Below are positions 32,480 through 43,552 of a stretch of DNA of 64,000 nt, in pieces. Numbering within the stretch: the stretch's first letter is position 1; every line of letters starts with the position of its first letter. Origin of the DNA: Phlebotomus papatasi. Taxonomy: Eukaryota > Arthropoda > Insecta > Diptera > Psychodidae. The position numbers and the translations under genes were made by a program. The stretch lies in NCBI RefSeq assembly GCF_024763615.1, contig NC_077224.1:80672712-80736711 (forward strand), written 5' to 3'. The notes beneath the pieces are model-generated. The model was not told the origin of the DNA and ran no database searches. It saw nothing but the letters and a program-made list of their open reading frames with translations.

Positions 32480-32779
32480 TAGGGCGTTTCAACTAGGAAA
32501 AAATTTTTTTGGCACTATTCTCACGGTGCTGTATTTGATGAGACAAGAAAGTTTTTCTTCTACGACCATATGATCAGACGCTGTTTAGAGGTGGCTGAAC
32601 GATACTCTCTGTAGAACAAATTTCTGATTTTACCGGATTTTACACTACAGAGAGGGTCGTTCAGCCACCTCTAAACAGCGTCTGATCATATGGTCATAGA
32701 AGAAAAACTTTCTTGTCTCATCAAATACAGCACCGTGAGAATAGTGCCAAAAAAATTTTTTCCTAGTTGAAACGCCCTA
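32480..32779. mobile_element. Young hAT-like foldback MITE with perfect 8-bp target duplication
   Basis: The arms 32480-32614 and 32645-32779 are reverse complements with only about three differences in 135 bases. The ends are TAGGGCGTTTCAACTAGG. ATGCTGGG flanks it on both sides (32472-32479 and 32780-32787). An 8-bp duplication with TAGGG ends fits hAT-type transposition. The loop (32615-32644) is AT-rich and noncoding. The near-identity of the arms suggests a recent insertion. Confidence 0.92.
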
Positions 32780-32886
32780 ATGCTGGGTCTTATCATAATT
32801 TAAATTAGCTCCACAATTGTTTAGTTTATCTAAATTGCATTACATTGAATTCCAGTTTCCTTTAGAAAAATGCTCATAGGCATGAG

Positions 32887-33099
32887 ATAAATCCTCATAC
32901 ATTTTTTGGTCCTTCGAGCCGGTTTTTAAACCTGCAATGGCAACACGCCGACGAACCAAAGGACCGAGCCAGAAATACTTAGGCGGTGGTCTGATGCTTC
33001 ATTGTCTCAGCGGTCACCAGAATTCCGTCTAAGTATTTCTGACTCCATTGCGAGTTTAAAAACCGGCTCGAAGTACCAAAAAAATGTATGGGGATTTAC
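32887..33099. mobile_element. Inverted-repeat MITE with TTTTTTGGT...CGAGCCGGTTTTTAAA arms
   Basis: TAAATCCTCATACATTTTTT then CGAGCCGGTTTTTAAACCTG on the left. Their complements, with minor differences, stand at 33043-33099. Arms of about 50 bases. The centre contains AGAAATACTTAGGCGG against CCGTCTAAGTATTTCT, so the pairing continues inward. Confidence 0.85.
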
Positions 33100-33475
33100 C
33101 TTAATAGAAGATCAAAGAACGAATATGAATATATGATGCAACTAAGTGCGTGAATCTGGCGTGAGTTACCTTAAAAATTAATAAATTGAGCGTTACAAGT
33201 AATCTTCCTCTGCCTCTCTTTCTCTCCTTTATCGGTCACTGATTTACCTGCAAATATTCTTATGTTATCCCGGTGAGAAGGGCGAGAAAAAAACTTCTTT
33301 AACCGATAAAAAAATTATATCAAAATAAACTTTTTAACAAAGATTTCTCACAGTGTGATACGGTCTATAACCGAGGAAAGATTAGTTTTGCCTCCTCTCA
33401 CTGTTTTGATAAACCATCAAAATTATTGTTCTTTGAAAATGCTAGATTTTGACGAAGATTGGTCATAGGCCTTAA
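33100..33475. other. AT-rich sequence, nothing recognised
   Basis: No frame or shared repeat. Confidence 0.45.
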
Positions 33476-33573
33476 GGTCTCTACACATTAAGACCAATTT
33501 TCGTCAAAAATTGCGTGAAAGATGAGAAAAATTCAATTTTTGACAAAAAAAATGCTCCCAATATGTAGAGGCA
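33476..33573. mobile_element. Family B MITE, copy 3
   Basis: GGTCTCTACACATTAAG at the left after TTAA (33472-33475) and ATATGTAGAGGC at the right. The inner part pairs as TTTTCGTCAAAAATTG with CAATTTTTGACAAAA. About 98 bp. Confidence 0.75.
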
Positions 33574-33654
33574 TTTGCTGGCCATGAAGGATAAAAGACA
33601 GGACTTCCTTCTCCTTACTGATTTGATAAACTAACAAAATCAATTTATTTCATC

Positions 33655-33715
33655 AGTTTTCCATCGTTTTACTATGGTTAGCTGGATATCAACGTTAAGA
33701 CGGCGATGGACATAA
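33655..33715 (+). repeat. Conserved repeat Q, copy 3
   Basis: ATCAACGTTAAGACGGCGATGG at 33688 matches the second half of the copy at 6289. The first half is diverged. Confidence 0.5.
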
Positions 33716-33919
33716 TAAGCAAAAAGTTTCTACATTTCAAAAATTTGTCGATAAAGAACCCATCTATCTTTCTAATTTGAAAAAAAGCGATTTTACACTC
33801 AATTAGCTCACACTGTTGAATTCCCAGAAGAATAAAAATGGTAACAAATAAATTCGGCTTTGCAATGATAAAAATTATTGCAAATGAAAGATTTCCTTTA
33901 AAAAATAAATTTATTACAG

Positions 33920-34640
33920 CACATCAATTCCTGTGAGCAATATTCCAGTGTATCAGTGTTTATGTTATGAGAATAGCATGATAAACTCAATAGAGTCGAC
34001 CCTGAAGTGCGTGATCAACCAAGAGGAAGGTTGAGCTCTTGCAACACATATTTTGGGTCAAATAAACGCACTCCATGATGCGTTATTGACTCATGTTTGC
34101 CGATGAAAATGTCTACATCGACTGCCTGGCAGCTTGTGATACGATTAATTGACTTCTATTGACGTGAGATTGCGATAATCATGACAGAATTAAATGGGCA
34201 CGAAGGCAAATAGCACCGACACGTGGAGCCTAAAAGCTCAATGTGAGCTTTTGCAGCTATATGTTCCATGTGGTGTTGCTTTTTTTTCGTGAATTTGGCT
34301 GCCCATTGCGGCTAATTTATTCAATTGCTGCGCTCAGAGACATCATCAGCGGAGGTGAATATTTATAGAAATAAGCACTTCAAGATCGCATTCAACCTTC
34401 GGACCTTCTGGGCTGTTTAGACTGACAAACATGATGGTCTTGGGGATTGGGCAACTTATTCAGAAAAAAAAATGCTGCGGAACAGTCAGAGTGGTCATAA
34501 TTTGCCGAATGAATGTGTCGCAGATGGCATTAAGGAAGGTCCAAAAGCACTATGTTTCAATTAACACTATAAATTTTATTCCACTCTGATAAGATCGTCA
34601 TTGATGTTGATGATTATATTTTTCTTGGTATTGAGAACAA
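33920..34640. other. Unique island 8
   Basis: Non-repetitive, balanced composition. It carries several TAATTG/AATTAA and GATAA-like words that would fit regulatory DNA but are too short to be evidence. No coding frame. Confidence 0.35.
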
Positions 34641-35113
34641 AGGGACAGTATTGGAGGCTTCATAGGAAGTATGAAGAATTTATATTTTGGTAAAATTTTA
34701 TTTCTGAAAAAGTTCCTCAAAGAAAATACGCAAAATCGACTTTTATTAAGCAAGATAAATTAATTCAAAGGATTATTTATTTGATAATAAAAAAAAAAGA
34801 ATTGGCGACCTCTAAATTGGCTAGTTCGGAATTTTACGTTGTCTGAAATTCCAAGTTAAACTCTACTTTCTTTTATACAATTTTCCACAAATTAAAAATA
34901 AGGGGAACCTTTGCAGCTTCGTACAGAAAATAATGTTCAAGTTTCAAGATTGTTGTTACCGAATACCACACTCGCCGAATTCAGTATATCACTATCTCAA
35001 AAAATCTCTTACTTATTAGGTTCGTAGTTCCACCTTAGAAAATCCGTGGAAATCCTTAGATTTTCCTCTAGAAGAAAATTAAAATTTATTCAATTCAATT
35101 TTCAATTTTATAT
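34641..35113. other. AT-rich sequence, nothing recognised
   Basis: No frame or repeat match. Confidence 0.45.
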
Positions 35114-35370
35114 AGGGTAAGTGTGCCAAATTTCGGCACAGTTGCATGCAAGCGTCTAAGTCTCAAATTTTAAGGGTAAAATTAACATGAAAAGGGGTAA
35201 CTTTAATCCCTAATACACCTAAAAAGCATAATATTGACACCAATTTCGGATCAATACTGCATGGTAAAATAAACATTTCCGGAATGTTATTTTAACTTTT
35301 TCTGATTTCTCTCACTGTACGAAATTGCCCTGGTTTGCTCAGCTTCGTACAAAATTTGGGCACCTGTGTA
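35114..35370. mobile_element. GGGTAAGTGT-ended element (family T copy 2) with a nested family D piece
   Basis: TAGGGTAAGTGTGCCAAATT then TCGGCAC matches the end of the element at 42606. A 5'-truncated family D segment (35171-35319) sits inside. Past it, text such as TTCGTACAAAATTTGGGCAC may be the other end, but no exact boundary is visible. Confidence 0.5.
35171..35319 (+). mobile_element. Family D MITE, copy 2 (truncated)
   Basis: TAAGGGTAAAATTAACATGA through TTTCTCTCACTGTAC matches the last 150 bases of the full copies. The first 100 bases are missing. Confidence 0.75.
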
Positions 35371-35751
35371 CGCCTAATCTTCACCGTAACTATCACATCG
35401 GACATAAAAATTTGCACATCAGTGTTTACACGGAACTTCTATCTACTTGCTTTAACTGTTTGTAAAAGGTATCATGCATTTTAAAGTCAATTTTTAAACA
35501 GTTTGATTTGACAGATTAAAAAAAAATCTGATAATGTCTTATTTTGGTGTGGAAGTGCGTGTTTTATTTTGAGTTTTTCGTAAAAAATGTTTAATATTTT
35601 AATAATCTTAATAATTTTCTTGTGAACTTATTCAATGAAATCTTTGGATGGGTCAAATACTTTAGAGCGACGAACACAGTGTGACCCAAAAACAATGTGG
35701 TATCCCCAAAGCCGGGAATTAATAGCTTTTTCTGATACTTGTCCAAAGCTG
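35371..35751. other. AT-rich sequence, nothing recognised
   Basis: No frame or shared repeat detected. Confidence 0.45.
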
Positions 35752-36616
35752 TAGGGTAAATGTCCTAATTCAAAACCATTTTCAGACGCTTTAACTTTGA
35801 CAGAAGATTCAAAACATTAAGTTTAATTTTTTCTGAAAAGAATTACATAAATTTACTCCTTGACTCTTCTAGAATGTTACTGTTTAGTGAAAATTCTTTA
35901 ATGTAATTTGATACCTTCTTATTTGCAAGAAAATCACATAAGTGCAAAATACTTCTATTGGAAACATATTAATCCAAATGGAGACAAGGGGAAGTTTCTA
36001 ATTGGAGACAAACAGTGTAAGTGAAACTGCGACGAAAGGCTTCCAAAACCTTGTTGAGTTGCTCGTGAGTGCAGACTTTGTACGTGTTCCTGGTCTTTTC
36101 TCTTTCCCATCTTGAACAATAAGAAAATTTCTCAAAAAAATTATATTTCCGGGATTTCCTACTGAAGCATCTGCAGACACTTCAGAAAAACCCTTTTTGT
36201 TCAAGAGATAGGTAATCATTTCATTTGAAAACTTCACGTACCGTTAACAATAAAGATTAGAACTTAATTTAACTAAAATTAGCCAGAAATGTGACATTAA
36301 ATATTAAACAAAACGAATAAACAACAGTCACCTCATTGTGTTTTTCATTGGAAAACATGGTCGATCAATGAAAAATTCAATGGTGAAAAGGTGCACTTAT
36401 AATTTTTCTGAGAAATTAACAAATTCAAATTTGTGAATATGAATGGATTTTCGCTTTATTTGGAGCAAAATTAACTAAATAATGAAACTGTGGTATAGAA
36501 AATATATAAATATAATAATTTAGTACTGTATTTATCATGAAAGCAATGGCGTTTCCATTTAGAGTAGCGAAAAATTTCCATTTAGAGCAGATTTTGAATT
36601 AGCTTAATTTTCCCTA
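35752..36616. mobile_element. TAGGGTAAA...AATTCAAAA inverted-repeat element (family G-like)
   Basis: TAGGGTAAATGTCCTAATTC at the left and GAATTAGCTTAATTTTCCCTA at the right form imperfect inverted ends of about 25 bases. About 865 bp. The ends resemble those of the foldback at 55427 (GTAGGGTAACTTTGAATTG). It contains the protein-like minus frame 35998-36237. Confidence 0.6.
35985..36237 (-). pseudogene. Protein-like fragment inside the 35.7-36.6 kb element
   Basis: The minus frame from 36237 reads MKFSNEMITYLLNKKGFSEV and continues to RPGTRTKSAL. A one-base shift then gives THEQLNKVLEAFRRSFTYTV until about 35985, which looks like the true continuation broken by a frameshift. The family is not recognised. 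A role as decayed transposase or captured host exon is possible. Confidence 0.4.
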
Positions 36617-36734
36617 AAGTTTGATTTTCCCGAGCTGCCAAGGTAGCAATATTTGTGAATTTTCCACAAAAACATAAAACAGCCCCTCTCGAGCAGAAGA
36701 TTTTCTCCGTAAATATTAATCCTGACAAACTTGA

Positions 36735-36925
36735 TAAGCTGCCAATTGGACTTTCAAAATAAAACTTTTAAGTACAACCATCATGATTTAATCTTAAAGT
36801 ATATTTTTGAAGACTCAAGCTTTGTAGTTGCACCTTTAAAAGCAAGCTTCACAATTGGACTTTAGGAATTAAGCTTTGAAGTTGAACTGCTAAAGTTGAG
36901 CTTCTTAGTTGGTCCTTGGAAATTA
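36735..36925 (+). repeat. AAGCTTTGAAGTTGGA minisatellite, left outlier
   Basis: Units such as AAGCTTTGAAGTTGAA and ACTTTCAAAATAAAACTTTT are the same as in the large array at 38195-40455. Separated from it by about 1.3 kb of MITE and unique DNA. Confidence 0.75.
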
Positions 36926-36935
36926 ATCTATGTAC

Positions 36936-37147
36936 ACTGTAAAAACTTTTAGACACTGGCCGAAATATTGGAACAAGCTTTCCTTGGAACAATTTTTTTG
37001 GAATCAATTGGTACCAATAGAGAAGATATTTGTAATATTGGGTATCTTTTTGTTTCTCCTAGAAGGTACAAATTTATTCCAAAAATGTTCGATGTCCTCG
37101 GACGAACTAATTTTTGGAACAAATATGTGCCGAAATTTTTTGCCGTA
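36936..37147. mobile_element. Family J inverted-repeat element, copy 1
   Basis: ACACTGTAAAAACTTTT at the left and AAATTTTTTGCCGTATA at the right. It is rich in (T)TGGAACAA and TTGTTCCAA-type words in both orientations. The right third matches 62974-63040 in reverse. It interrupts or abuts the minisatellite. Overlapping frames on both strands come from the inverted structure. Confidence 0.6.
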
Positions 37148-38190
37148 TAGTTGCACTTTAACTTGTAATAGTTGTCTTTTCTTTTTTTAAAAGACACTTG
37201 AAATGTGACAAATTCATAACATATTGCATATCAAAATCACAACTGTAGGCGTATTTTTTATGTTTACTTCTTGAACCTAGGAGACAAAGGTCTAGGCTAC
37301 CAAGTTTTCCAGGAAATGTGTGGTCCTGTGCTAGGTATTCTGCTCTTCCTTGTTAAATTCCTTAATTCATTTTAATTCCTCAAAAAGATTCTACATTTAA
37401 TTCATTCTAAAAAAAACAAAAATTTTATAAATAAATTCTTGTTTCACACGTTGTGAATTGCAAAAAGAAAAAAAAACTCAACGGTTGAACACTTGTGCAA
37501 GGCACAAAAAAAGAGTGAATAATAAATTTATTTGTCAAAAGAAGAATGCAAAATGTTGACAAAATGAAATCATTTCAAGTGATTTACATTACACTTTTCT
37601 GCCATATTCCTCAATACGAATATTATTTGTTTTCTTACTACAATATTTCTCACTCTTTGTTAGATAATTAATAAAAATTTGGCAGAGTTGGACGAGTGGG
37701 AAAAAATCGAATAATAAAAGTGTTTTAAGTGCACGGTGCGATTTGTTCATGCGTACACGCACAAAAGCACTTGAGTCGCCTACGAATGTGTAAATTTATG
37801 GTTTAGATTTTCGGTTCCTCATATGTCTTCTCACGACCTTATCGCTGTGGTGTTGGTGAAAAATATGCTACTCATAAAATATTATAAGTACATTACATTA
37901 TTTTTGAGAAGAAACTTGTGTGACATTTTATCAGGCAGCTTTATACAATATTAATGTGTTCTTTTTCGCAGTGACTTAGTTGAAGAAAAAAAAATGTTTG
38001 AGTGTGTTTCTATTCGCGGTTCGAAGCCCAGGAAACGCACAAAATGATAATACTTTCGACCTTCAATTGATCAAAGCATTTGGTCACAACTACACTCTGA
38101 TGTTTAGTTTTTGGTGCTTTGCGTCTAAGCCCCATTCACACCAAAATGCACTGAGAAAAATTCATGGGTAGCATATGCACAAATCGAGGT
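37148..38190. other. AT-rich then unique sequence (island 9)
   Basis: AT-rich to about 37480, then unique DNA with many GCACAAAA, AAAGTGT and TGTGAA words. No protein-like frame. Confidence 0.35.
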
Positions 38191-38194
38191 TAGG

Positions 38195-40455
38195 ATTTAT
38201 AACAGGTTTTTAAACTTTTTGAAATAGAGCTTTAAATTTTGGCTATCAAGACTAAGATTTGAAGTTGGATCTTTACAATCAAGCTTTACAGTTGGAGCTT
38301 CAAAATAGAGCATTGAAGCTGGGCATTTAAAGTAAAGCTTTGAAGTCAAGCTTAATAACAGGAGCTTCGAAATTAAGCTTTGAATCTGGACTTTCAAAAT
38401 AAAGCTTTTAAGTACAATAATCAAGATTAAATCCAAAACTTTTTTAAGACTAAAGCTTTATAGTTGCACCCTTAAAATCCAGCTTCACAATTGGACCTTA
38501 TGAATTAAGCTTCGAAGTTGGACCTTTAAAGTAAAGCTTAGAAGTGATGCCATCAAAATCAAATCTTACAATTACACTTTCATAAGCTTTGAAGCTGGAC
38601 CTTCAAAATTGAGCTTTGAAGTACAACCATCAAAATTAAATTTTAAAGTTGTTACATATTCAATAATGAAGCTTTGAAGTTGGTCCTCTAAAATTAAACT
38701 TCTCAAATGGACCCTAAAACTTAAGCTTTGAGCTTTGTCCTTTAGGTAAGGGCCTTGACAGACCTGAGGATTAGCTGACAAACGGCTTTCCTTAATTATA
38801 TTTGAAATCATGGTTAGACATCATTTCCATCATCTTCCACTAAGTCGTCTCTCGGCTTAAGTCGTAAGTGTGTCTAGGGCATAAGGCTTAGAAGTTGTAC
38901 TTCCAACATCAAGATTCACAACTGGACCTTTAAAATTAAGCTTTGAAGTTGGAGCTTTCAAACAAGGCTTTGAAGTTAAATCTTTGAATCAAGCCTTTCA
39001 AAATAAACCTGTGAAGTAGAACCCTAAATATTAAGCATTAAAGCTTAGCTTTTTAAATTAAGCTTTTAAATTGAATCTCTAAAGTCTAGCTTAACAATCT
39101 GACCTTCGAAATTAAATTTTGAAGTGGGAACTTTAAAGTGAAGCATAGAAGTTGCACCATCAAAATAAAGCATTACCATTGGACTTTCGAAATGAAGCTT
39201 TGAATCTGGACTTCCAAAATAAAGCTTTGAAGTACACCCATTAAAATTAAATCTTAAAGTTGTTGCATTTTAAATATTGAAGCTTTACAGTTATACCTCT
39301 AAAGTCAAGCTCCACAATTGAACTTTTAAATCAAGCATTGTTGTTGATCCTTTAAACATTAAATCCTTTCAACATTAAGCTTCACAATTGAACCTTTAAA
39401 ATTAAACTTAGAGGTGCTTTGAGATTGGATCTTTTAAATAAGATTTTAAAGTTACGATATTTAATTGTATGAAGCTTTGAAGTTGAATCTTTAAATCAAG
39501 CTCTTCAAACCAAACCTGTGAAGTCGGACCGTCAGTATTAAGCTTGGAAGCTGGGACTTTCAAACAAAGCATTGAAGCTTGGCTTTCAAATTTAACTTTG
39601 AAATTGAACCTCTAAAGTCAAGCTTCACTATTGAACCTTCGAAATTAGGCTTTGTTTAAAATATAAAGCTTGTAAGGTGCGCTTTCAAAAGAAAGCTTTC
39701 AATTGATCCTTCAAAATTAAGCTTTGAATCTGGAACTTCAAAATACAGCTTTGAAGTACAACCATCAGAATTAAACTTTAATGATATTACATTAAAAATG
39801 AAGCTTTGAGGTTGGACCTCTAAAGTTGAACTTCCCAATTGGACCATAAAAATTAAACTTTTAGGTCGGCTTTTTAAAGTAAGGCTTAGAAGTTGTACCC
39901 TCAAAATCAGGCTTTGAAATTTAACCTATAAAATCAAGTTTCATAATCTGTCCTTCGAAATCAAGCTTTCAATTTTTAAGTTTAAAACAGAGCTCAAAAG
40001 TTCTGCCTACAAAATCAAGCTTTACAACTGGACTTTAGAAAATAGGCTTTTAAGTCGGATCTGCCGAGATAAGTTAAGAAGTTAGACCTTATAAATCAAC
40101 CTTTACAATTGGACCTTCAAAATTAAACTTTTAATCTTAAACTTAGAAATTAGGTTTTGAATTAATCAAGTTTAAGCTTTAAAGTTGTCTCATTTCAATG
40201 AATTGAGCTTTGAAATCAGACTTTTAAAATTAAGCTTTGATATAGGACGATTAAAATCAAGCTTTGAAATTGCCAAATGATAAAACAAACTTTAAAATAA
40301 AACCCTTTAGTTTAAATTTTGAATTCAACCCTGCAAAATTAAGATTTAAAGTTAAACCTTGAAAACTAAGCTTCAAAGCTAGCCTTTTAAAATTAATTTA
40401 TTCTTCTTTTTGAAAAGAGAGCTTTGAAGATAGACCTTCAAAATCAAGCTTTAAT
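38195..40455 (+). repeat. Large degenerate minisatellite, AAGCTTTGAAGTTGGA unit
   Basis: About 2.2 kb of a diverged unit, roughly 27-30 bases, with consensus near AAGCTTTGAAGTTGGACC followed by TTTAAAATT. Words AAGCTTTGAA, TTGGACCTT and CAAAATTAAGCTT recur throughout. Spurious frames on the minus strand (38197-38436, 38572-38811, 39656-39904) come from the repeat. A family C MITE is inserted at 38748. Confidence 0.9.
38748..38882. mobile_element. Family C MITE, copy 2, inside the minisatellite
   Basis: AAGGGCCTTGACAGACCT at the left and CTCGGCTTAAGTCGTAAG then GTGTCTAGGGC at the right, against the copies at 20980 and 57324. The repeat unit resumes directly on both sides, so the MITE is younger than the array. 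Confidence 0.8.
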
Positions 40456-41480
40456 AAATTAATGGCTTACTTAATTTTTAGTGTGAATCCAATACTAATT
40501 CTTACACTTCTTTCTAACCCTACCTTTTCAAGATATTTTCCTCTCAGTGTACAAATACAATTCTTATGCTGTTGCTGTGCAAGTTCTTGGCAATTTAAAG
40601 CAAATTTGCATAGAATCATGTTATGAATCGATGGAATGAGAGAGAGATATTCAATTTTAATGCTTTTTGTGATGAAAAGGTGAGTTTCTTGTCGGAAAAA
40701 CTCCCTTGGGTAATAAATTTTCATCCGTGTTGAGACAAAAATATCATGGTTATCAGTATATATCGGGACACGGAGCGTCTAGACGCGTCTCGTGGATTAG
40801 TTGAATGTTTTAGGCGGCACATAAATTCACAATTTTGACCCAGTTCCCCAGAAAATACTGTCAGACGGCAAATTTAAAAAAAAACGGAAAATCTCAAAAA
40901 ATATTGCCAACATTAATTTCTTCATTAAATAGTCTTTGGTACATGATTGTATGGGATCTATGAGGACTTTTTTTCAGTGTGCTCCACATCATCAGATTAG
41001 AAGCTGGTGAAAAAAAGCTGCTCGGGTGAAGTTCGAAGTTGTACGAGAGATGATTCGAGGTGAATAGTCAACCTTGATATTCAAGAAAAGCTCAAATGCA
41101 GAGAGCTTTATGGTCAAAGGGAACACATAAATTCCAAGATACAGAGGGAAAATTTTTACACTCTGCTCAGCTTAGTTACATCTTTCTGTCCTCAGAAATC
41201 ATACCATACCGAAAAGATATTGAATGTTCCTTTAGCAATCGGACAATGAGATTAGATTGTAAATGCTGGGTCTTCCAAAAATTCAATACATGTGGGTGCC
41301 ACGTGGAAAGAAGTGAAATAATTGAAGTGCGATAAAAAACGCACAAAATTCAAATACACTCGCACAGTCCCCTGATAACCACATCTTTTCGGCTTGGATG
41401 CGTGAGTGCGTGGCGCATTTTTTCGCTTACATAAATATATCAACTCTATTTCGATTCGCGGCTCTTCCATCTCACTCTAT
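40456..41480. other. Unique island 10
   Basis: Non-repetitive. Short frames (40467-40724, 41096-41335, 41252-41470) are not recognised. GTCTAGACGCGTCTCG near 40777 is a small palindromic patch. No gene called. Confidence 0.35.
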
Positions 41481-41830
41481 TGGAGCTATCTCACTTTTAT
41501 GTTATGTCGCCAAAATTATATTTTAGAAATCAACTGGCTGTTTATGAGAACAACTTAATTGCATTGGATTAGGCGTGAGGAGGATTCAAAGTTTCATATT
41601 TTCAATGAATTATTTCATAAAAGAAAATATTTCGGAAATATATTAATTTACTCTAACGAAAACTAAGTTTAAGCTTAATAATTTTTACTTTCCAGTAACT
41701 CATTTGATTATAGTGATTTAACTGCTCTTCTAGACTTAAGATTTATATGAAACTGTTTTTAAAATAAAATTATTATTCTTTTAAAGGAGGGATTCCGGTT
41801 TTTGATCGAGATCTCTGTTACATTTAAGAA
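41481..41830. other. AT-rich sequence, nothing recognised
   Basis: No frame or shared repeat. Confidence 0.45.
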
Positions 41831-41876
41831 ATGGAGTGGCAAAGCATCCCAGGCTTTGCGATGTACTCGAACTCTG
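41831..41876 (+). repeat. SINE-like repeat, family O copy 3
   Basis: ATGGAGTGGCAAAGCATCCC, AGGCTTTGCG, then TGTACTCGAACTCT, matching the copies at 3026 and 29084. It abuts the family D MITE that follows. Confidence 0.45.
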
Positions 41877-42121
41877 AGAGAAATCCGAAAAAGTTAAAAT
41901 AACATTCCGGAAAAGTTAATTTTACCCTGCATAATTGATCCGAAATCGGTGTAAATATTATGCTTTTTAGGTGTATTAGGGATTAAAGTTACCCTTTTTC
42001 ATGTTAATTTTGCCCTCAAAAAGGTGTAAAACTAACATTAAAAAATGTTGATATATTTTTACACCTAAAAGAGTTAAAGTTATGAGTAAAAAAATTAATC
42101 GCACCCCAATTCTTTTCTCAG
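41872..42121 (-). mobile_element. Family D MITE, copy 3
   Basis: CTGAGAGAAATCCGAAAAAG at the left and ATTAATCGCACCCC, then TTTTCTCAG at the right. Full length, minus orientation relative to the copy at 19630. Confidence 0.85.
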
Positions 42122-42149
42122 CGAACTTGTAACAGATATTATGACCCAA

Positions 42150-42350
42150 AAGTGTTTTCATATCATTTACAGCTTATCGGTTTTCAACCGATTATTAAGT
42201 CACTCAAAAGATATCACAAAATAGTTATAAGAGTAATTAAATTAATATTCGAATAAAAATTACTTATCGATTTATAACCGGTTTATTATTGGTTCACAAA
42301 AGTTTTGAACCGATTTATAAAACTACTCAAACCATTGTTCAAAATATTTC
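42150..42350 (+). repeat. Family E repeat, copy 4
   Basis: TTATCGGTTTTCAACCGATT, AAGTCACTCAAAAGATATC, then TTATCGATTTATAACCGG, in the same order as copies 2 and 3. Confidence 0.7.
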
Positions 42351-42605
42351 TCAGATTCAAACGTAGACTAGAATTTTCAAACTAAAATCTTCGAACAATA
42401 AATTGAAAATTAACATATTTTGACATTCAAGCAATTCGAAATTCGCAGGGGAAGTTAACCCATCTTTCGAAATTACCGTAAACCTATTTCCAATGAATTT
42501 CATACCTTTGAAAAAATCCTGGATATAAACGTGACTGTTTAAATCCGTTCTCGGCCGCTTTTAAGCCGCTGAGGTGTCATTATCTTGCGAGTTTTTGTCT
42601 CTGTG

Positions 42606-42984
42606 GGGTAAGTGTATCAAATTTCGGCCAGCTTGCAATTTCGGCAACTTCTTTTGTTCCTCAATATCTTTCTGAATTTTTAGTTTTTGTATAAGAGAGA
42701 TTATACAATGCAAAAACAAAAAAAATGTAGTTTCAACGAACGAGATAAGGTGAAAAAGCCTTTGGAAAAATTTTGGAAGGATAGGCAACCATTAGAATCA
42801 AAGTGGCCGAAATATTATCCAAAGCAATGTCACTGTTTTTATTCATTTAACAATGTTTTAAGAATGATTTAATGGAAAACAAAGACGATAAACTATCTAC
42901 AAGGTTCCAAGCAACACTTATTAAAAAGAAGTAACAAAAAAAGTTAAAGCTACAACTATGCCGAAATTTGGTACACTTGCCCTA
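42606..42984. mobile_element. Inverted-repeat element with GGTAAGTGTATCAAATTTCGG ends (family T copy 1)
   Basis: GGGTAAGTGTATCAAATTTC then GGC at the left and GCCGAAATTTGGTACACTTG then CCCTAC at the right, about 26 paired bases. About 379 bp, noncoding. The left end recurs at 35114. Confidence 0.85.
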
Positions 42985-42995
42985 CCAATAAGTTA

Positions 42996-43142
42996 GAGAG
43001 CCGAGAGAGTCAGTGCGGTCTACAACGTCAGAAAAGAAGGATATGTGGACTTAGATCTCCCGGAGGAATCTGATTGGGTTCTAGAAGGTGTGGCGACGAA
43101 TTGCCTTTCGAGAGCCTATTCCTTCTCAATAGTACCAACATA
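42996..43142 (+). other. Exon-like 48-codon stretch of unknown origin
   Basis: One frame reads AERVSAVYNVRKEGYVDLDL, PEESDWVLEGVATNCLSRAY and SFSIVPT then TAA, with residues that look like real protein. A TTAG stands just upstream at the start. No homologous family is recognised, and the stretch is short, so it could be a relic or the last exon of an unseen gene. Confidence 0.3.
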
Positions 43143-43552
43143 AGGATCTTACTGGCAGTTTAAAAAAGGATTAAAAATCTTTTTTTAGCTTTCAAATCGA
43201 TCTTGGAACAGACATTATTTTCTGATCTAGGGCACATTGATGATAAAGGGTATAGAATAACCTAATACAAAACCTGATTCAAATGAAAAGCTTTTTAATT
43301 AAAACTTATTCATGTGAATGTAATTTCGATTTATCTGGACTCTATCTTCCCATATATAGTTGTAAATAACTCCCACTTGGTCACATGTTCTAAATTATAG
43401 GTTATTCTCGTAGCAATTAGGTCGCCTCGTTGCAGCACTTGAGGGAAATCTGCAGTTCGTAATTTTCATCTGGCAAAAAAAAATCTTAAAAAAAATCAAT
43501 TTAGATCACTTTTGACTTTACTATATAAAAATAGTGAAATCTATAAATCGTC

